Assembly (NCBI RefSeq): GCF_003865135.1 | Contig: NZ_BHZC01000001.1 | Span: forward strand, 4,836,001 to 4,900,000 | DNA from: Streptomyces chrestomyceticus JCM 4735 | Lineage (GTDB): Bacteria > Actinomycetota > Actinomycetes > Streptomycetales > Streptomycetaceae | Direction of reading: 5' to 3' | Length of the DNA: 64,000 nucleotides | Shown here: piece by piece, positions 61,682 to 64,000 of the stretch | How positions within the stretch are numbered: the stretch's first letter is position 1 | Layout: each line of letters opens with the position of its first letter | Notes under the pieces: generated by a model | Seen by the model: the letters and a program-made list of their open reading frames with translations, nothing else | What the model was told of the DNA's origin: nothing | The model's database searches: none | Translations under genes and position numbers: made by a program

Positions 61682-63883
61682 ATGCGCCGGGATGCGAACG
61701 CCATTGGCGGTTCGGCCAGGATTCACGGGACGAGTATCCAGGCGGGAGATGTCAGCGGCGGCATACATGTGCACGCGGACCCCGCCGCGCGGCTTCCCGT
61801 TCCCCGTCAGCTTCTCTCCGTGACGCCGCATTTCACCGACCGGGAAAATGATCTGTCGGCGCTGGCGGATCTCCACGGCCGATTTCCCGAGCTGTCCACC
61901 CCGTTGATCGTCGTCAGCGGGCCCGCCGGAATCGGCAAGACCACGCTGGTGTCCCGATGGCTGCGCGGGATGACCGGGAGTTTTCCCGACGGCCAGTTGT
62001 ACGCCGATCTCCGCGGCCACTCGGAGACGGGACCGGCCGATCCCGGCGACGTCATGGGGCAATTCCTGCGCGCGCTGGGTGTCGTACAGGTGCCGCACGG
62101 TCTGGACGAGAGAGCCGCGCTGTGGCGCTCGGTCACCGACGGCCTGCACGTATCGATCATGCTCGACAACGTCCTGTCCGCCGCCCAGGCGCGGTCCCTG
62201 CTGCCCGGCGGCCGGCACTGCCTCGTCGTCGTGACCAGCAGATACCGCCTGACCGGACTGCGCGCCGACGGAGCGCTCTACCACGAACTGGGCCTGCTGG
62301 AGCAGGACGCCGCCGTCGAGATCCTCACCCGGGGCATCGGCGCCGAGCGCGTACGGAGCGAGGGCAGCGCGGTGCACCAGGTCGTGGCCCTGTGCGCCGG
62401 TCTGCCCCTGGCGGTGTGCCTGGCGTCCGCCCGGCTCGCTTCCCGCCCCCGGCAGCCGGTGCGCACCATGGCGGAAGCGTTGGCACAGGACCGAGGACGG
62501 CTGGCGGCGCTGGCCGTGGAGGGGGAGTTATCGGTGTACGCGGCGCTCGACGAGTCGTATGCGGTACTGACGCCCGAGGCGGCCCGGCTGTACCGGTGCC
62601 TCGCACTGCTGCCGGCCCGGCAACTGGACTCGCGCCTCGCGGCGGTGGCCCTCGACGTGCCCCTCGGGGAGGCGGAGCGGCTGCTGGACGTGCTGGTCGA
62701 GGCCAACCTGCTGGAGGACACCGGCCCGGACGCCTACCGCTTCCACGACCTGGTCCGTCTGCACGCCGAGGAACGCGGCCGGGCGGAAGAGTCTCCGACG
62801 GCTCAGGAAGAAACGTCTCGTCGTGTGGGTGACTGGCATCTGCACACCGCGTCGGCGGCTCAGGCGCTGCTCTCCCCCATACAGTTCACCCTCGGCCGTG
62901 AGTATGTCTACGAACCGACCGTTTCCTGCCCCTTCGCGGACGAGAGCGGTGCGCTCACCTGGTTGGACACCCGGCGCGCGGACCTGATGGCGACCGTACG
63001 CACCGCTGACGAGAAGCGGTGGGACAAGCTGGCCTGGCAGCTCGTGGACGCGTTATGGCCCTTGTTCCACCGGCTGCGCCACTACGACCTCTGGATCGAA
63101 GCACACGAGATCGGCCGCCGGGCGGCGCGCCGGGACGGCGACCGTACGGCGGAGCGCCAGATGCTGAACTCCGGTGCCATCGGCCTCAACGCGGCCGGGC
63201 ACACCGACGACGCCATCGACTGGTTCACCCGGTCGCTGCGGGCCGCCCGCGAGGCCGGCGACATCCGCGACGAGGGCCAGGCGCTGCTCGGGATCGGCGC
63301 CGCGCACCGGGAGGCGGGACGTTTCCAGGAAGCGGCGGACCACCTCCACCGGGCCATCTCGACCTGGCAGGAGGCGGGTTACGGGCGTGGCGTGGCACTG
63401 GCGCGGATCATACTGGGAGAAATCGCGCTGGAGGAGGCGCAGGCAGAGCGTTCCGGGGGCGCAGGCGGCCCGGCCGAGCGGGCGGCGGAACTCTTCGCGC
63501 AGGCGCACGAAGCGCTGGTCGCGCTGAACGACCCGTACGACGCCGCGCGGGCACTCGCCTTCTCCGGACGGGCGAGTGCGCTGACCGGTACGTACGACAC
63601 GGCGGCGGAGCGGCTCGGCGAGGCGCTGCGGTTCTTCGAATCCGCCGGGTCCGCCCACTGGCAGGCGCGCGTGTCGGAGATGCTGGGAGCGTGCGCGCAC
63701 GAGCACGCCCTCCCGGACACGGCACGGGAACACTGGGAGCGCGCCCGGATCCTGTACGCGTCGCAGAGCCCTTCGGACGCCCGGCGCGTAGGGGATCTGC
63801 TGGCCGGCCTGAGTGGTGCGAGCAGACCGGGGGGCCCAGCAGACCCCCGGGCGGAACGCCCTACGGACCCGTCAGAAAGCTGA
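61682..63883 (+). CDS. STAND NTPase with NB-ARC and TPR-like regions
   Basis: A 733-aa protein from ATG 61682. A short N-terminal segment (HGTSIQAGDVSGGIHVH, about residues 15-31) resembles adaptor motifs found at the start of actinomycete STAND proteins. The NB-ARC domain is at about 45-330 (GPAGIGKT at 80-87, then IMLDNVLSAAQARSLLPG). A helical TPR-like region runs from about 350 to 700. There is no DNA-binding domain, unlike the SARP next door. Two in-frame TTA codons occur (codons 283 and 458), suggesting bldA control. Signalling or defence roles are both possible. Confidence 0.85.
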   Translation: MRRDANAIGGSARIHGTSIQAGDVSGGIHVHADPAARLPVPRQLLSVTPHFTDRENDLSALADLHGRFPELSTPLIVVSGPAGIGKTTLVSRWLRGMTGSFPDGQLYADLRGHSETGPADPGDVMGQFLRALGVVQVPHGLDERAALWRSVTDGLHVSIMLDNVLSAAQARSLLPGGRHCLVVVTSRYRLTGLRADGALYHELGLLEQDAAVEILTRGIGAERVRSEGSAVHQVVALCAGLPLAVCLASARLASRPRQPVRTMAEALAQDRGRLAALAVEGELSVYAALDESYAVLTPEAARLYRCLALLPARQLDSRLAAVALDVPLGEAERLLDVLVEANLLEDTGPDAYRFHDLVRLHAEERGRAEESPTAQEETSRRVGDWHLHTASAAQALLSPIQFTLGREYVYEPTVSCPFADESGALTWLDTRRADLMATVRTADEKRWDKLAWQLVDALWPLFHRLRHYDLWIEAHEIGRRAARRDGDRTAERQMLNSGAIGLNAAGHTDDAIDWFTRSLRAAREAGDIRDEGQALLGIGAAHREAGRFQEAADHLHRAISTWQEAGYGRGVALARIILGEIALEEAQAERSGGAGGPAERAAELFAQAHEALVALNDPYDAARALAFSGRASALTGTYDTAAERLGEALRFFESAGSAHWQARVSEMLGACAHEHALPDTAREHWERARILYASQSPSDARRVGDLLAGLSGASRPGGPADPRAERPTDPSES

Positions 63884-64000
63884 CGTGCCGCAGCCCGTCC
63901 AGGGTGTGCCCCGTCGAGAGCAGGCCGTGGAGGCACGACGCGGCCTGCGACCATCTCTCCGGCCCCGCCGTACCCGTTCCCTCGGCGAGCCGCAGCAGGC
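63861..64000 (-). CDS. C-terminal end of an unknown gene (partial)
   Basis: A minus-strand frame is open from the window edge to a stop at 63861-63863. It encodes an Ala/Leu/Gly-rich helical end (LLRLAEGTGTAGPERW, then CLHGLLSTGHTLDGLRH). It overlaps the end of the STAND gene by 23 bases. The rest lies beyond the window, so no function can be given. Confidence 0.45.
   Translation of the reverse strand, partial: LLRLAEGTGTAGPERWSQAASCLHGLLSTGHTLDGLRHVSFLTGP

Noticed and set aside
1..64000. CRISPR array or tRNA/rRNA genes
   Set aside because: No evenly spaced identical repeats of CRISPR size were found, and I recognised no tRNA or rRNA signature. The only short tandem repeats are the 20-bp and 31-bp sets described above.

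Overview
The window is high-GC actinomycete chromosome, almost certainly Streptomyces or a close relative. The reasons are about 70% GC with strongly GC-rich third positions, many GTG starts, SARP/AfsR regulators, an XRE/DUF5753-DUF397-ATPase (WhiJ-type) cluster, an ECF42 sigma factor with a DGPF partner, rare TTA codons, and a pirin gene that carries a recognisable phiC31 attB.

Layout. 1-5.2 kb: the tail of a YVTN-type propeller gene, small secreted or unknown genes, a TetR/epimerase divergent pair, and a TetR-MFS operon with a tandem operator. 5.2-13.1 kb: a small secreted protein, a UDP-sugar dehydrogenase, an MFS exporter with an extra C-terminal domain, a GntR-MFS operon, an MDMPI-type protein and a nitrilase-family hydrolase. 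13.1-19.6 kb: a LURP-like gene, small unknowns, and then a compact integrated element. That element is a serine integrase lying between a decayed 5' fragment and the intact copy of a thioredoxin/NHL gene (NHLRC2-like).

19.6-28.5 kb: the WhiJ-type cluster, a methyltransferase, DUF6458 and DUF4232 proteins, a secreted propeller-like protein, a frameshifted SARP/NB-ARC regulator and an M18 aminopeptidase. 28.5-44.7 kb: conserved core. It holds an acyl-CoA dehydrogenase, an SseB-like protein, pirin with phiC31 attB, an AI-2E family permease, a PAS/GAF/PP2C/ATPase phosphatase, aspS, a Uma2 gene followed by a VapB/Uma2 remnant, metG, a methyltransferase, and ECF42 with DGPF. 44.7-57.8 kb: a DHA2 MFS transporter, membrane proteins, a frameshifted VWA gene, an esterase-like membrane protein, an osmoprotectant-type ABC system, a LigD polymerase-like protein, a quinone oxidoreductase and a CDF metal exporter.

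57.9-64 kb: a regulatory island. It has a small secreted peptide, a 1069-aa AfsR-like SARP and a divergent STAND NTPase. The last two genes contain in-frame TTA codons, and three exact-period 20-bp repeats lie between them.

Two themes deserve a second look. First, the 2.4-kb integrase element appears to restore its target gene by supplying a new 5' end. Second, the SARP/STAND/peptide island looks developmentally gated through bldA. Three genes show the same one-base-short frameshift, and the one placed exactly lies in a G run, so sequence error should be excluded before they are called pseudogenes.
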